A stretch of 64,000 nt of DNA from Acidimicrobiales bacterium (GTDB lineage: Bacteria > Actinomycetota > Acidimicrobiia > Acidimicrobiales > SZUA-35), in the NCBI GenBank assembly GCA_020629155.1, contig JAHDDW010000004.1, positions 130,018-194,017 on the forward strand, in the 5' to 3' direction. Position numbers and translations under genes: made by a program. The first letter of the stretch is position 1. Each line of letters starts with the position of its first letter. This document shows, piece after piece, positions 40,347 through 50,085 of the stretch. The notes beneath the pieces are model-generated. The model ran no database searches, had not been told where the DNA came from, and was given only the letters and a program-made list of their open reading frames with translations.

Positions 40347-41279
40347 TCACTCATCGATCATCTGTCTGAGCTGATCGATGGTTAATCCAGTTGCTTGAGC
40401 GACTTTTTCTAGCGGCATGTTCATGTCCTGAAGGTTCTGAGCGATCTGAAACTTGCTGCGAAGTTCTCCTTTTTGTATTCCTTGCTCCATTCCTTTTTGT
40501 ATTCCTTTTTCCATTCCTTTTTCCATTCCTCTAGCTAAGCCTTCTTCTTCGGCTGTGTCGACAACATTATTCATATCTCGATAATATTTAAGACTTTGCT
40601 GATAACTCTGAGCTTCTTGAGGGGTAAATGCTGCTATCTCAGCAACTTCAAAAAGGCGTTTAAACACTCTCTCTTGTAGTTTTTCTGGACGCTGCCGAAG
40701 TTCTTCAAGATTTTTTAATATGTATAACCACTTATCAAATTTGGTTTCGAGTTGGTCGATAGTTTTATTGAACTTGGGCATTTCAATATAAATGAAACTC
40801 AGTTTGTCGTAGAATACCTGATTTGTCTCTTGATCAGTAAGTTTCACATTGTGTAAGTATTTGTTCTCTATGTGAACGATGTCATCACTGTCAGTTTCAA
40901 AAACAAAGTCCAAAATGCCGATGGTATAAACTGCTTTAAGTCGAAAATTCCAGTTTCCTTTTAGAGCTTGTTCTTGAATCGGGAATGTTGAATAGAACAC
41001 ACTTCGATCTTTAAAAAACTTTTGTTTGGCTTTCTGGAGCTCAACTATTATTTTTTCACCTGAAGAAGTAGTGCAATAAAGATCGAAAATAGCTTTTCGA
41101 TCAATAACTGAAATGCCTAAGCGTTCAGTTTGTGTATAGGAAAGATCTACGATCTCATTTTCTTCCAGCTCTTTGAACAATAATTGATTTAAGAAATCAA
41201 TTAAAAGATCTTTATTTGGTTCTTCGCCAAATAAACGCTTAAATCCAAAGTCGGTGAAGGGAGATATAAAACCAGTCAT
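40347..41279 (-). CDS. Rpn-family PD-(D/E)XK nuclease (putative transposase relative)
   Basis: 310 residues. The N-terminus SPFTDFGFKRLFGEEPNKDLLIDFLNQLL and the core IFDLYCTTSSGEKIIVELQKAKQ (Asp, Glu, Gln-x-Lys of the PD-(D/E)XK centre) are diagnostic of the recombination-promoting nuclease group, most common in Bacteroidota and cyanobacteria. A YRDMNNVVDTAEEEG linker and imperfect G-M-E-K-G repeats lead to a C-terminal helical unit ending LTIDQLRQMIDE. The composition and family suggest horizontal gain. The ATG at 41279 is preceded by a full leaderless-type promoter. The open frame extends upstream to a TTG at 41300, which lies inside that promoter. Confidence 0.88.
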   Translation of the reverse strand: MTGFISPFTDFGFKRLFGEEPNKDLLIDFLNQLLFKELEENEIVDLSYTQTERLGISVIDRKAIFDLYCTTSSGEKIIVELQKAKQKFFKDRSVFYSTFPIQEQALKGNWNFRLKAVYTIGILDFVFETDSDDIVHIENKYLHNVKLTDQETNQVFYDKLSFIYIEMPKFNKTIDQLETKFDKWLYILKNLEELRQRPEKLQERVFKRLFEVAEIAAFTPQEAQSYQQSLKYYRDMNNVVDTAEEEGLARGMEKGMEKGIQKGMEQGIQKGELRSKFQIAQNLQDMNMPLEKVAQATGLTIDQLRQMIDE

Positions 41280-41314
41280 GGGTAGAGTATAGCTAGGCAA
41301 ACAAATGTTCTCAA
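41280..41314 (-). promoter_or_regulatory. Leaderless-type promoter of the Rpn-family gene
   Basis: Reading leftward: TTGAGA (41314-41309), 17-nt spacer, TATACT (41291-41286), 6 nt, then ATG at 41279. The geometry equals that of the vapB and VirB6-like promoters. Confidence 0.7.
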
Positions 41315-41334
41315 CTTGGTTTTAGGTAAGACTT

Positions 41335-43458
41335 CTAGCTGAAAGGCCCTGAAACGAACGCAGAGGCAAACACTAAGCTCACGATGGTCATGACCTTAAT
41401 CAGGATATTCATTGCTGGCCCTGACGTATCTTTAAACGGATCACCGACGGTGTCGCCAACCACGGCAGCTTTATGTTGATCAGAACCTTTACCCCCGAGA
41501 TGGCCAGATTCGATATATTTCTTTGCGTTATCCCAAGCACCGCCAGCGTTAGCCATAAAGATAGCTAACGCAAACCCGCTCACTAACGCGCCAGCTAAGA
41601 AGCCACCTAGTGCATTCACATTAATAAAGCCGATGATAAGTGGTACAAGCACAGCGAGTGCGCCAGGAACAACCATCTCTTTCAACGACGCAGCCGTTGA
41701 AATAGCGACACACTTTGCCGAGTCAGGGCGAACACCTTCTTTGCCTTCACGAAGGCCAGGGATTTCTCTGAACTGGCGGCGAACCTCGACAATCATCTGG
41801 CTGGCCGCACGGCCAACAGCATCGATGGTGAGTGCGGCAAACAAGAAAGGCAACATAGCGCCAAGAAATAACCCGATAAACACAGCAACGTCGCCAACGT
41901 CTAAACTCAAAATGACTTCACCGTCTGAAGCTTCTTTAATTGCAAATTCAAACGATTTGAACAACGCAAGAGCTGTTAACGCAGCTGAACCAACAGCAAA
42001 CCCTTTCGCAACCGCAGCTGTCGTGTTGCCAAGAGAATCAAGCGCGTCGGTAACCTCACGAACCTTAGGGTCGAGTTCGGCCATCTCGGCGATACCACCA
42101 GCGTTATCGGCGATCGGCCCATAGGCATCAACGGAAACAACAACGCCAGTTGTTGCTAGCATGCCAATTGCTGCAACTGCGATGCCATAGATGCCGCCGA
42201 AATCGCCGTCGCCTAACGTGTCGCTAATAGCGTACTGGCCGCCCCAGTAGGCAATACCAACACCGACAACAAGTAGCACAACCGAAGCTGCGACCGAAAT
42301 CATGCCAGCCGAAATGCCTTTAAGAATTGTAGTCGCAGGACCAGTTTCAGTTTCTTGCGCAATCTTTTTGACTGGGCTGAAATGGTCAGAAGTATAATAT
42401 TCAGCTGTCTTGCCAAGTGCCCAACCAACGATAAGACCACCAATAACCGAAACAGCCAGCCCAATAGGGTTCTCAAAAACCTCACTATCAGAGAACATCC
42501 AATAGGCCGCGCCAACGGTGCCGACAACAGTAAGACCCATCGCCACGTTAGTGCCCATATGTAATGCGCGACTCAACGATTTGTTATCTAGCGACGAGCC
42601 GCCGCGAACAAAAAATGAGCCAATGATAGAGGCGATCATGCCGATAAATGCGATAGCCATCGGAAAGGTAAGCAGCGAAATATTTACAGCGTCTGTCGCT
42701 TGATCAGCGACAAGAGAAAGACTGAAAGCAGTAAGCGCAACGGGAGCAATAATAGAGCCGGCATAACTTTCAAAAAGATCGGCTCCCATGCCAGCAACGT
42801 CACCGACGTTATCGCCAACATTGTCGGCAATAGTTGCAGGGTTGCGAGGGTCGTCTTCTGGAATGCCAGCTTCTACCTTGCCGACAAGATCAGCACCAAC
42901 ATCGGCAGCTTTTGTGAAAATGCCGCCTCCAACACGAGAGAAAAGAGCAATAGAGGAAGCGCCTAAACCGAAAGCAGTCACAACTTCAAAAGCCGAATCG
43001 ACTTTAAAAACAAGCACAAAAAGAACATAAATAGCCATCAAGCCGCCTAATGCAAGACCAGCAACCGAAAAGCCCATAACAGCACCGCCACGAAAGGCAA
43101 CCGCTAGCGCTTGCGCAGGACCAGATTTAGCGGCTTGTGTCGTGCGGGCATTAGCCATAGTCGCAACCGTCATGCCTATATAGCCAGCTAGAGCTGAAAG
43201 GGCCGCACCAACAATGTAAGAGACAGCAGCAGGAGGTTGGATGAAAACTGCGATGAGTACAGCAAGCACAGCAACAAAACCTGCAACCCAGGTATATTCT
43301 TGTTTCAAGAACGCTTTTGCTCCTGACTGGATTTCTTGCATCAGGTAACGCATGCGTTCATCGCCTGGGTCAGCTTTTTTTACGCTGCTGAAAAAGAACG
43401 TCGCTAGTCCGAGTGCTAGCATGGCTGAGCCGAAAGCTAAATACGGTATTGCTTCCAT
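41335..43458 (-). CDS. hppA: Membrane-bound proton-translocating pyrophosphatase
   Basis: 707 residues, about 16 membrane helices. Hydrolyses pyrophosphate and pumps protons (possibly sodium). The active-site loops are present: [34 protein letters not shown], and near the C-terminus [16 protein letters not shown] and [19 protein letters not shown]. At the residue that sets potassium dependence the sequence is GNTTAA, as in K+-dependent enzymes, and not GNTTKA. ATG at 43458 follows GGGAGG. It stands alone in the neighbourhood. Whether it carries H+ or Na+ cannot be fixed from these motifs by eye. Confidence 0.96.
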   Translation of the reverse strand: MEAIPYLAFGSAMLALGLATFFFSSVKKADPGDERMRYLMQEIQSGAKAFLKQEYTWVAGFVAVLAVLIAVFIQPPAAVSYIVGAALSALAGYIGMTVATMANARTTQAAKSGPAQALAVAFRGGAVMGFSVAGLALGGLMAIYVLFVLVFKVDSAFEVVTAFGLGASSIALFSRVGGGIFTKAADVGADLVGKVEAGIPEDDPRNPATIADNVGDNVGDVAGMGADLFESYAGSIIAPVALTAFSLSLVADQATDAVNISLLTFPMAIAFIGMIASIIGSFFVRGGSSLDNKSLSRALHMGTNVAMGLTVVGTVGAAYWMFSDSEVFENPIGLAVSVIGGLIVGWALGKTAEYYTSDHFSPVKKIAQETETGPATTILKGISAGMISVAASVVLLVVGVGIAYWGGQYAISDTLGDGDFGGIYGIAVAAIGMLATTGVVVSVDAYGPIADNAGGIAEMAELDPKVREVTDALDSLGNTTAAVAKGFAVGSAALTALALFKSFEFAIKEASDGEVILSLDVGDVAVFIGLFLGAMLPFLFAALTIDAVGRAASQMIVEVRRQFREIPGLREGKEGVRPDSAKCVAISTAASLKEMVVPGALAVLVPLIIGFINVNALGGFLAGALVSGFALAIFMANAGGAWDNAKKYIESGHLGGKGSDQHKAAVVGDTVGDPFKDTSGPAMNILIKVMTIVSLVFASAFVSGPFS

Positions 43459-43638
43459 GTGAACCTCCCACAATGTTTTACTATGAGGCGAGGCTATCGG
43501 CCAGAAAAGTAATTAGAAACCCCTGGTCGCAACGTTGTTGGCTACGTTTTCTTCATAGCGTGAAGCGTTTGACAAAGCAGTAAACATGTTGTAAGTCACG
43601 TTTTTTAGAGGCGAAATTTTCAATCAAAGTTGAGAATT

Positions 43639-44889
43639 TTATTGCCAAAAAGATTGGCATAGCGCGACAAGGCTCTGGGCGTCTTCAAGGCCTGCTGTTT
43701 CGCGAATGCTGTGCATCGCAAGTTGCCCGACACCAATATCTGCGGTCGCAATTGCTAGATTCGCCGAGGCGATCGGGCCTATCGTCGAGCCACACGGTAT
43801 GTCATTGCGATGGCTATAGCGTTGAGGAACCTGACCAATATTCTTCAACAGCGACGTAACATACGCTGCTGTTTCGCTAGAGGTTGCATAGCGCTGATTC
43901 ACATTTTGTTTAATAACAAGACCGCCATTTAAGGCAATATGGTGCTGTGAGTCATGCTTGTCAGCATAGTTCGGGTGTGTAGCATGTGCCCCATCTATCG
44001 ACAGTAAGAAAGAAGAAGCGAGAGCAGCTAAGTAACGTGTCCTGTCTAAACCGCAGCTGTACGCTATCTGCTCTAGCGTGTTTGCTGCTAGGTTACCAGC
44101 AGCCCCAATTGCCGATTGCGAGCCGACCTCTTCATGGTCGTAGAAAAAGGCAACAGGACAAACCGTTTCGAGTGGAGCCGTCGAAAGTAAAGCATAGGTC
44201 GCACAAAAAACCGAGAGCTGATTATCTATACGCGAAGAGGTAAGAATATTTTTTTCTAAACCAACTATCGACGCTTTCTGCGTATCAAAAAGCTGCATAT
44301 CAAAACTTAAAATATTCTCTGAAACAGTATCGCATTGCTTGGCAAGAAAAGACCGAAATGGGGCATCTGAATACCACATTGGGGTGAGATGTTTCTGAGG
44401 GTCAAGCTGTAACCCTTTTGATTTGATCGTCCGATCTAGATGAATAGCAAGCTGAGGTATATGCAAACACGGCTCTTCAACTGTGACCAATGTAGTGGTT
44501 GTCGTATCGCCGTTTTCGATGATGACATGGCCTGCGAGACTAAGATCTCTATCTAGCCAAGAGTTAAGCAGCGGAGAGCCGTACACTTCGACGCCGAGCT
44601 GGTTACAGTTTGCAGATTCTGTATCTGGCTGCGGCCGAACTCGAAGATTCGGCGAATCAGTATGGGCGGCGGCTATCGAAAAACTTTTTAGACGCTCAGG
44701 CTGTATCCAAGCCATAAGTGTGCCACCAACCTGAAGAAAATATTTCCCAGGTGTGCGAGCAAACTGTGTACGTTTCTGTTCCACAAAACCCTGCGCTGTC
44801 AGGAGCCCTTTGACTGTCTTGACACAGTGCCGAGGTGTCGGCGATGCATTAATATCGCGGCAAAGTTGTGAGGAAAAATCTTGTGGCAT
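43639..44889 (-). CDS. M18 family aminopeptidase
   Basis: 416-residue dinuclear zinc aminopeptidase (ApeB/aspartyl-aminopeptidase group), cytoplasmic and usually dodecameric. Metal and catalytic residues: AAHTDSPNLRV (His ligand, about 74-84), SSRIDNQLSVF (bridging Asp), FYDHEEVGSQSAIGA (catalytic and ligand Glu) and DGAHATHPNYADKHD, with a C-terminal His in GQLAMHSIRE. All positions look intact. A TAGACT box 6 nt before the ATG suggests leaderless translation. It follows the DUF4388 gene by 19 nt and may be in one transcript with it. Confidence 0.93.
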   Translation of the reverse strand: MPQDFSSQLCRDINASPTPRHCVKTVKGLLTAQGFVEQKRTQFARTPGKYFLQVGGTLMAWIQPERLKSFSIAAAHTDSPNLRVRPQPDTESANCNQLGVEVYGSPLLNSWLDRDLSLAGHVIIENGDTTTTTLVTVEEPCLHIPQLAIHLDRTIKSKGLQLDPQKHLTPMWYSDAPFRSFLAKQCDTVSENILSFDMQLFDTQKASIVGLEKNILTSSRIDNQLSVFCATYALLSTAPLETVCPVAFFYDHEEVGSQSAIGAAGNLAANTLEQIAYSCGLDRTRYLAALASSFLLSIDGAHATHPNYADKHDSQHHIALNGGLVIKQNVNQRYATSSETAAYVTSLLKNIGQVPQRYSHRNDIPCGSTIGPIASANLAIATADIGVGQLAMHSIRETAGLEDAQSLVALCQSFWQ

Positions 44890-44908
44890 GCTGGTAGTCT
44901 AGAACGCT

Positions 44909-45652
44909 CTAGGCTTTTTCCGAAATAATGCCTTCAAGTTTCAATCGATACAGCGTAGAGCATACTCGAAATGCGCTTTGGCCTGTCTCATGAACAATCG
45001 AAGCCACGGTGCGGCGGCCGTCGATGCGCGATAAATATTGCCACTCATCTGACGAAATAATGCGCTCTAATTTGCCATCTGGCAATGTTGTTGTCAACGA
45101 AAAGATAGCTTCTGTCGAAGGAACGGCTGCTGCTATCTCTTTCCAAACGCTTAACCTTTTTTGAGCTTTAGCCGTGAGTTCTTCTGAGGGTACTGCAAAA
45201 AGCGAACCCAGCTTATGTTGTCGATTAGGTTCAAATCTGAAAGCATTGCTTGAAGGAACAAGAAGTTCAAAAAGACCGCTCATATTGTATTCTGTTAGCA
45301 CTCGTTGGATGATAGAGCGAACCTCAGGTTTGGAATTAACGAGTTGCTGAGTAACGGTGCCCGCATCTTCAGTAGATGTGAACATTTCTTCTAACTCGTC
45401 TAAAGACGCAGCGTCAGCAGAAAAAAGTGCAGAAGTTAACGGAGGGCTTTGCGAAGTTTTAACAAGGTAGATGAGGCCTGCGTCTAGCCACACTTCGCTT
45501 GCGTCTCCTATCACTAACAAACCAGTTCGTTTTTCTTTGGAAAACATGGTGAGTAAATCGGTTAAGGCGAACTCGTTGAGTGTGCCTGAAAAAATATCGT
45601 CTGTCACGTCAGCTGCTAACACGTCTTTCTTATCGGTTGAGAAAAGCATCAT
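44909..45652 (-). CDS. DUF4388 (PATAN-like) protein divergent from the conservon
   Basis: 247 residues, soluble. The N-terminal 60-90 residues (FSGTLNEFALTDLLTMFSKEKRTGLLVI, then ASEVWLDAGLIYLV) match the DUF4388/PATAN signalling domain, which often goes with small GTPases and two-component systems. A helical middle follows, then a winged-helix-like end (RIDGRRTVASIVHETGQSAFRVCSTLYRLKLEGIIS). It may link the conservon GTPase to a response. The first ATG at 45652 is followed at once by a second, which lies 6 nt after TAACTT. Confidence 0.75.
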   Translation of the reverse strand: MMLFSTDKKDVLAADVTDDIFSGTLNEFALTDLLTMFSKEKRTGLLVIGDASEVWLDAGLIYLVKTSQSPPLTSALFSADAASLDELEEMFTSTEDAGTVTQQLVNSKPEVRSIIQRVLTEYNMSGLFELLVPSSNAFRFEPNRQHKLGSLFAVPSEELTAKAQKRLSVWKEIAAAVPSTEAIFSLTTTLPDGKLERIISSDEWQYLSRIDGRRTVASIVHETGQSAFRVCSTLYRLKLEGIISEKA

Positions 45653-45818
45653 CTCAAGTTATTTGTAGGCATTTTTTGAACGAGCAGTATGAGCTGTAAA
45701 CAAGAAGTCAACAGGGAGTTGAAAATTTTTAGAGAATCCAAAATAAAAATTCAACTGGTACAAAAACTGTCCGATACATCATCCATAGACCCATACCACC
45801 TACCCGTTGCGAGGATTA

Positions 45819-47501
45819 ATGTTCGACAAAATTCCTTTCCGCTATCAGCTCATTGCTATGGCGGCCATACCAACTCTGATCACTGCTATACTTGCTGCGG
45901 GAGCTCTTTTTAAAACAGATATTTCGTTTCGCACGTATGGCATTTTTGCTCTTTCAGGTTTAGCCGTAAGCATTACCGTTTGCGTCTTGGTGTTTCAAAA
46001 TATTATTCGTATGATGCGTCAGCTTCGTCACTCAGCTCAGTCGCTAGCTGAGAACGGTTCATATTATAGTTATGATGTTAACGATAAGACTGAAGTAGGA
46101 GAAATCGCAAAATCGCTCGACTCGATTTATGATTCTGCTGAAGGGATCAAACAGCTACAGCGTGACGCTATTAAAAAAGGCATCTCAGGTATTGTTGTCA
46201 ACCTCGCCCGCCGAAGCCAAACGTTGCTAGACCGCCAGGTAGAAGTTATCGATGATCTGCAATCAGGCGAAGAGAACCCAGAACGTTTAGAAAAACTCTT
46301 TAAAGTCGACCATCTTGCTACTCGCATGCGTCGTAACTCTGAAAGCCTCTTAGTATTAGCAGAAGCTGACCCTGGGAAACGTCGTGGTGAGCCAGTACTT
46401 ATCAGCGACGTTATGCGTGTCGCTATGGGTGAGGTCGAAAACTATGATCATATTGCCTTAGCGAACGAAGACGATGCTTCTGTATCTGCTGGCGCAGCTG
46501 TTGACCTTGCTCACTTATTAGCTGAACTTATCGAGAACGCATCACAGTTCTCGCCTCCAGAAACCAAAGTGGAAGTGCTCGGTAAATTCAATATCGATGG
46601 TGACTATGTAGTCAACGTAATTGACCACGGCGTAGGCATGAGTGAAACACAGCTTGAAACGTCAAATGCTGTTCTTGCTGAACCGCCTGAAATGACGTTA
46701 GGTATGAGCCGTTCGCTCGGGTTTAACGTTGTTGGTCGTTTGGCTAAACGGCTTAGCATGTTTGTCAATTTGTATAGCACGCCAGGTTCTGGTGTGACTA
46801 GCGTTGTGAAAATCCCACAGTCACTACTTCGCGGACAAGTCACTGGCAAGAAAGCTGACGGTCCTGCAAACGAAACAAATAAAGAAAAAGTTACGACGAA
46901 ACAAAAAGAAGCCAAAGGCGAGAAAAAAGTTGTAGAAGAAGCTCAGGCTGAAGAAAGTCTTGATCCTATAAAGATCCCTCTAGAGGATTCTGGGAACAAG
47001 AAAAATAAAAATAAAAAGGGCAAGAAGCAAGAAGTTGAGCCTGCAGCAGAAGAGTCAGAAGGAAAAGTCACAGAATTTGGTGATATCCCTGACCCTGTCA
47101 AGGTCGAAGATCGTCCACAGAAACTAGATGAAGTTATACCTGAAGGTGAAGCTTTCGATAAGGGCGTTAAATCGTTGCTGCAAGAACCTAAACGAGGTTC
47201 GTCTGGCTTAACGAAACGCAAACGAGGCGCGTCGAAAATAACGACTGGTGAAAGCCGTACTATTTCTACAGCGAGCACACGTAAGCCTGATGAGATACGC
47301 ACGATGCTTTCGAAATATCGTGAAGGTTTGAAAGGCGGCGGTTCTGCTGCAAAGCCAGTTGTTAAAGCCCAGGCTGAAGCAGCGAACGTCAAAATGATTA
47401 AAGACGCTCCCAAAGCGAAATCAACGCCAGCACCATCTGGGAACGCAAACAAAAACCGCAAAAAATCTAAAAAATATAGGAATAGAAAAGGAGATAAATA
47501 A
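45819..47501 (+). CDS. Conservon sensor histidine kinase (CvnA-like)
   Basis: 560 residues. Two N-terminal membrane helices (about 12-35 and 42-65) enclose only a short exported loop, so it lacks the large sensor domain usual in Streptomyces CvnA. A HAMP-like region, a dimerisation and acceptor helix with LFKVDHLATRMRRNSESLL (His in DHL) and an ATPase domain with LLAELIENASQFSPP (N box) and VIDHGVGMS (G box) follow. The last 200 residues are a long Lys/Glu-rich, disordered tail ending in a basic cluster. ATG at 45819 follows GCGAGGA. Its stop overlaps the Roadblock gene (TAATG). Confidence 0.88.
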   Translation: MFDKIPFRYQLIAMAAIPTLITAILAAGALFKTDISFRTYGIFALSGLAVSITVCVLVFQNIIRMMRQLRHSAQSLAENGSYYSYDVNDKTEVGEIAKSLDSIYDSAEGIKQLQRDAIKKGISGIVVNLARRSQTLLDRQVEVIDDLQSGEENPERLEKLFKVDHLATRMRRNSESLLVLAEADPGKRRGEPVLISDVMRVAMGEVENYDHIALANEDDASVSAGAAVDLAHLLAELIENASQFSPPETKVEVLGKFNIDGDYVVNVIDHGVGMSETQLETSNAVLAEPPEMTLGMSRSLGFNVVGRLAKRLSMFVNLYSTPGSGVTSVVKIPQSLLRGQVTGKKADGPANETNKEKVTTKQKEAKGEKKVVEEAQAEESLDPIKIPLEDSGNKKNKNKKGKKQEVEPAAEESEGKVTEFGDIPDPVKVEDRPQKLDEVIPEGEAFDKGVKSLLQEPKRGSSGLTKRKRGASKITTGESRTISTASTRKPDEIRTMLSKYREGLKGGGSAAKPVVKAQAEAANVKMIKDAPKAKSTPAPSGNANKNRKKSKKYRNRKGDK

Positions 47502-47920
47502 TGGCTCTAAGTGATCTCGCAACTAATATCAACTGGTTGGTTACAAACTTTGTAGCGCAAACGCCTGGGGTTTCTGAGGCGGTTGTTGTATCTTCTGACG
47601 GTCTGCCTATCGCAACTTCTGAAGGTCTAGACCGCGACTCAGTCGACAGGTTCTCTGCCGTTGCGTCAGGCCTTATAGGTTTGAGCTATGGTGCTGCTAG
47701 CCGTTTCGACGGAGGTGCAGTAACTGAGGTAATCGTAGAAATGGAAAAAGCTTTCCTTTTCGTAACAGGTATCAGCGATGGTTCGCTTCTCGCTGTTATT
47801 GCTGAGGCGAAGGCTGATGTTGGGCTCGTTGCCTACGAGATGGCAGTATTGGTCGATAAAGCTGGCGAAGCATTGACTCCGGAGCTGCGAGCAGAGCTTC
47901 AGGCGGCGTTGCCTCAATGA
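47501..47920 (+). CDS. Conservon Roadblock/LC7 protein (CvnB-like)
   Basis: 139 residues. A single Roadblock/LC7 domain: helix-strand start INWLVTNFVAQTPGVSEAVVVSSDGLPIA, then VDRFSAVASGLIGLSYGAA, FLFVTGISDGSLLAVIAEA, YEMAVLVDKAGEAL. In conservons this protein and CvnA communicate with the small GTPase, probably as a nucleotide-state regulator. AAGGAG precedes the ATG. It overlaps the DUF742 gene at its end (ATGA, 47917-47920). Confidence 0.95.
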   Translation: MALSDLATNINWLVTNFVAQTPGVSEAVVVSSDGLPIATSEGLDRDSVDRFSAVASGLIGLSYGAASRFDGGAVTEVIVEMEKAFLFVTGISDGSLLAVIAEAKADVGLVAYEMAVLVDKAGEALTPELRAELQAALPQ

Positions 47921-48267
47921 GCGGATCCGAACCAAATAAGCGATTTCGGATCCCACCGTACGCCATAACACGCGGGCGGACCAAAGACAACCATGGGCTA
48001 CGAATCGAATCGATGGTGCATCGAGTGGACAAAGCTGGAGTTGAAAGCCTCGGTCACGAGAAAAAAGCCATTATCGATTTGTGTTCTGAGCCTTTGTCTA
48101 TCGCCGAAGTTTCAGCCTATCTACACCTACCTTTGCAAGTGGTAAAAATTGTTGCCAGTGACTTGCTAAGCGACGGATACCTAAGCTCGGGTGCTACAAA
48201 CACGAGTAATGAACGACCAGATTTGCAATTATTAGAACGTGTCCTCGATGGACTTCAGAGTTTGTGA
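47917..48267 (+). CDS. Conservon DUF742 protein (CvnC-like)
   Basis: 116 residues. DUF742 hallmark RIPPYAITRGRT near residue 11-22, then a winged-helix-like part (KKAIIDLCSEPLSIAEVSAYLHLPLQVVKIVASDLLSDGYL). A regulatory or adaptor protein between the sensor and the GTPase. The start overlaps the Roadblock stop; its own stop lies 13 nt before the GTPase ATG. Confidence 0.93.
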   Translation: MSGSEPNKRFRIPPYAITRGRTKDNHGLRIESMVHRVDKAGVESLGHEKKAIIDLCSEPLSIAEVSAYLHLPLQVVKIVASDLLSDGYLSSGATNTSNERPDLQLLERVLDGLQSL

Positions 48268-48280
48268 GGAGACCCTACAA

Positions 48281-48847
48281 ATGAGTAACCCATTTCCAGT
48301 AAAAATAGTAGTAGCCGGAGGGTTTGCCGTTGGCAAGACCACTTTCGTCGGAACAATTTCTGACATCGAACCGTTGCAGACTGAAGCCAACATGACAAAA
48401 GCTAGCGAGGAGGTTGATGACCTTGGTGACGCTACGTCAAAGAAAGGCACAACTGTTGCGATGGACTTCGGTCGTGTCGCCTTAAGCGAAGAGCTTATTA
48501 TGTACGTGTTCGGTACGCCAGGACAAAATCGTTTCCACTTCATGTGGGATGAACTTGTACGCGGTGCTATCGGTGCGGTTGTGCTTGTTGACACAAATCG
48601 TTTGGATGATTGTTTCACCGCTGTTGACTATATGGAACAGCTAGATGTGCCATTCATCGTGGGGATTAACACCTTCGATGGTGTTCTTAGCCACCATCCA
48701 GAGGATGTTCGTGAGGCGTTAGATCTTGATGAGAATATCCCTATTGTCGTGACAGATGCGAGAGATAAAGCGTCCGTGCGTGACACAGTGATAACGCTTG
48801 TGCGTCATAGCATGTCTAAACAACAGATGGCTGCTGCATCGTCATAA
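48281..48847 (+). CDS. Conservon small GTPase (CvnD-like)
   Basis: 188-residue Ras-like GTPase. G1 is GGFAVGKTT (about 12-20), G3 is YVFGTPGQNRF, in which the usual DxxG is replaced by FGTPG, G4 is NTFD instead of NKxD, and G5 is VVTDARDK. These variations are family-typical. It is the switch of the conservon. The ATG at 48281 has a TGAGGAG site; an in-frame ATG at 48239 would overlap the DUF742 gene. Confidence 0.93.
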   Translation: MSNPFPVKIVVAGGFAVGKTTFVGTISDIEPLQTEANMTKASEEVDDLGDATSKKGTTVAMDFGRVALSEELIMYVFGTPGQNRFHFMWDELVRGAIGAVVLVDTNRLDDCFTAVDYMEQLDVPFIVGINTFDGVLSHHPEDVREALDLDENIPIVVTDARDKASVRDTVITLVRHSMSKQQMAAASS

Positions 48848-48940
48848 AATTTCCGAATTTCTAGTTCGGTCAAACCGTCAAAAAGAAAGCTATTCTAAGG
48901 TACCCTACTAGTACGGTAGGCTGACAGAAAGATAGCTGTT

Positions 48941-49735
48941 TTGACTGTTCTTACATTTACGAAAATGCATGGTTTGGGAAATGATTTCATCATGTTTCTC
49001 GATGATATTGTTCTGCCCGCTTCGACGATTCAAGCTTTATGCGATCGCAATAAAGGCGTTGGCGCTGATGCGATAATCAGTGTGACGATTGAAGATGAGC
49101 TGCTGCGGATGCGTTATTGGAACGCTGATGGTTCTCCTGCTGAAATGTGTGGGAACGGGCTCAGATGCGTCGCTGCGCTAGCAATATCGAAAGGGCTTGT
49201 CTCGCCTGGAACGCATAGCGTAAAAACTGATGCTGGGATACTGCAAGTTCGTTGGGATGGCACAAACGTTGACATGGTGGAAGCTCAGATAGGAAAAGTG
49301 CGTGTTGCTGAGCAAACTAGTACGCTACACGACACGCTTTTCTATGAAGCTAACGCAGGAAACCCTCATGCTCTTTGTTTCGTTGACTCGGTTGAGGCTG
49401 CTCCTGTTCTCGAACTTGGTCCACGTATCGAAAATGATGCGCATTTCCCTAATAGAACTAACGTTGAATTTGTTGAAATAGTTGATTCTTCCTTTCTCAA
49501 AGTTCGTGTCTGGGAGCGAGGTGTCGGCGAGACGTTAGCGTGTGGCACAGCCATGATTTCATGCGCAGCCGTAGCCCATCACCTTGGGAAAGCTAGCTAT
49601 CCTTTGACTGTAGAAGTAGCTGGCGGCCAAGCACAAGTGTGGATAGATGAAGATGGCTATTCATGGATGCAGGGACCTACCGCTATTGTCTATGAAGGAC
49701 ATGTCAACATAGAACAACAAGATTCCTGCGAGTAG
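48941..49735 (+). CDS. dapF: Diaminopimelate epimerase
   Basis: 264 residues. Converts LL- to meso-diaminopimelate for lysine and peptidoglycan. The catalytic pair is Cys70 (EMCGNGLRC) and Cys201 (ERGVGETLACGTA); FTKMHGLGNDF at the start is diagnostic. The TTG at 48941 gives the expected N-terminus of four residues before this motif; ATG 48965 would cut the first strand. It follows the conservon by 93 nt but has its own promoter-like region. Cytoplasmic. Confidence 0.96.
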   Translation: MTVLTFTKMHGLGNDFIMFLDDIVLPASTIQALCDRNKGVGADAIISVTIEDELLRMRYWNADGSPAEMCGNGLRCVAALAISKGLVSPGTHSVKTDAGILQVRWDGTNVDMVEAQIGKVRVAEQTSTLHDTLFYEANAGNPHALCFVDSVEAAPVLELGPRIENDAHFPNRTNVEFVEIVDSSFLKVRVWERGVGETLACGTAMISCAAVAHHLGKASYPLTVEVAGGQAQVWIDEDGYSWMQGPTAIVYEGHVNIEQQDSCE

Positions 49736-49747
49736 CTGTAGCGTTAC

Positions 49748-50011
49748 TTATGCAAGCGCTAGGTAATTTGCGCTTACTTCCTTAAGTGTCGGTGCGTTAG
49801 CTGCTGGTTCGGCTTGTTCTTGTGGGCTGCGTCGTATTGCTACGATTGTGCTGGTGCGATAACTCGCCAGCCGTTTGCTCCATGAATCAACAATTTTTCC
49901 GCCTTCTCGGAATGAGAAGAACGTTGTCATAGGTCCTTCTTGTTGGTAGGCATCAGCGTTTTCAATGATGTCTATGGTGTTGTCACTTAGTGTTACTGCG
50001 AACAATGTCAT
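49748..50011 (-). CDS. Small hypothetical protein
   Basis: 87 residues. A compact beta-strand start (MTLFAVTLSDNTIDIIENADAYQQEG), a FFSFREGGKIVDSWSKRLASYR segment, and a strand ending IVAIRR before a disordered tail. No family was recognised. The GGGAG site fits the ATG at 50011 better than upstream in-frame TTG/ATG codons. Convergent with dapF (gap 12 nt). Confidence 0.6.
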   Translation of the reverse strand: MTLFAVTLSDNTIDIIENADAYQQEGPMTTFFSFREGGKIVDSWSKRLASYRTSTIVAIRRSPQEQAEPAANAPTLKEVSANYLALA

Positions 50012-50085
50012 TGTCTGCTCCCTGCCTAGTTGCTTACTAGAGTTATCATAAAGCACAGTGCCTGTGGGGTGCTAGTAGGGTAACC

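Noticed and set aside
41633-42124. Long open frame antisense to hppA
   Set aside because: It mirrors the codon pattern of the highly conserved pyrophosphatase; no ribosome-binding site or recognisable protein.
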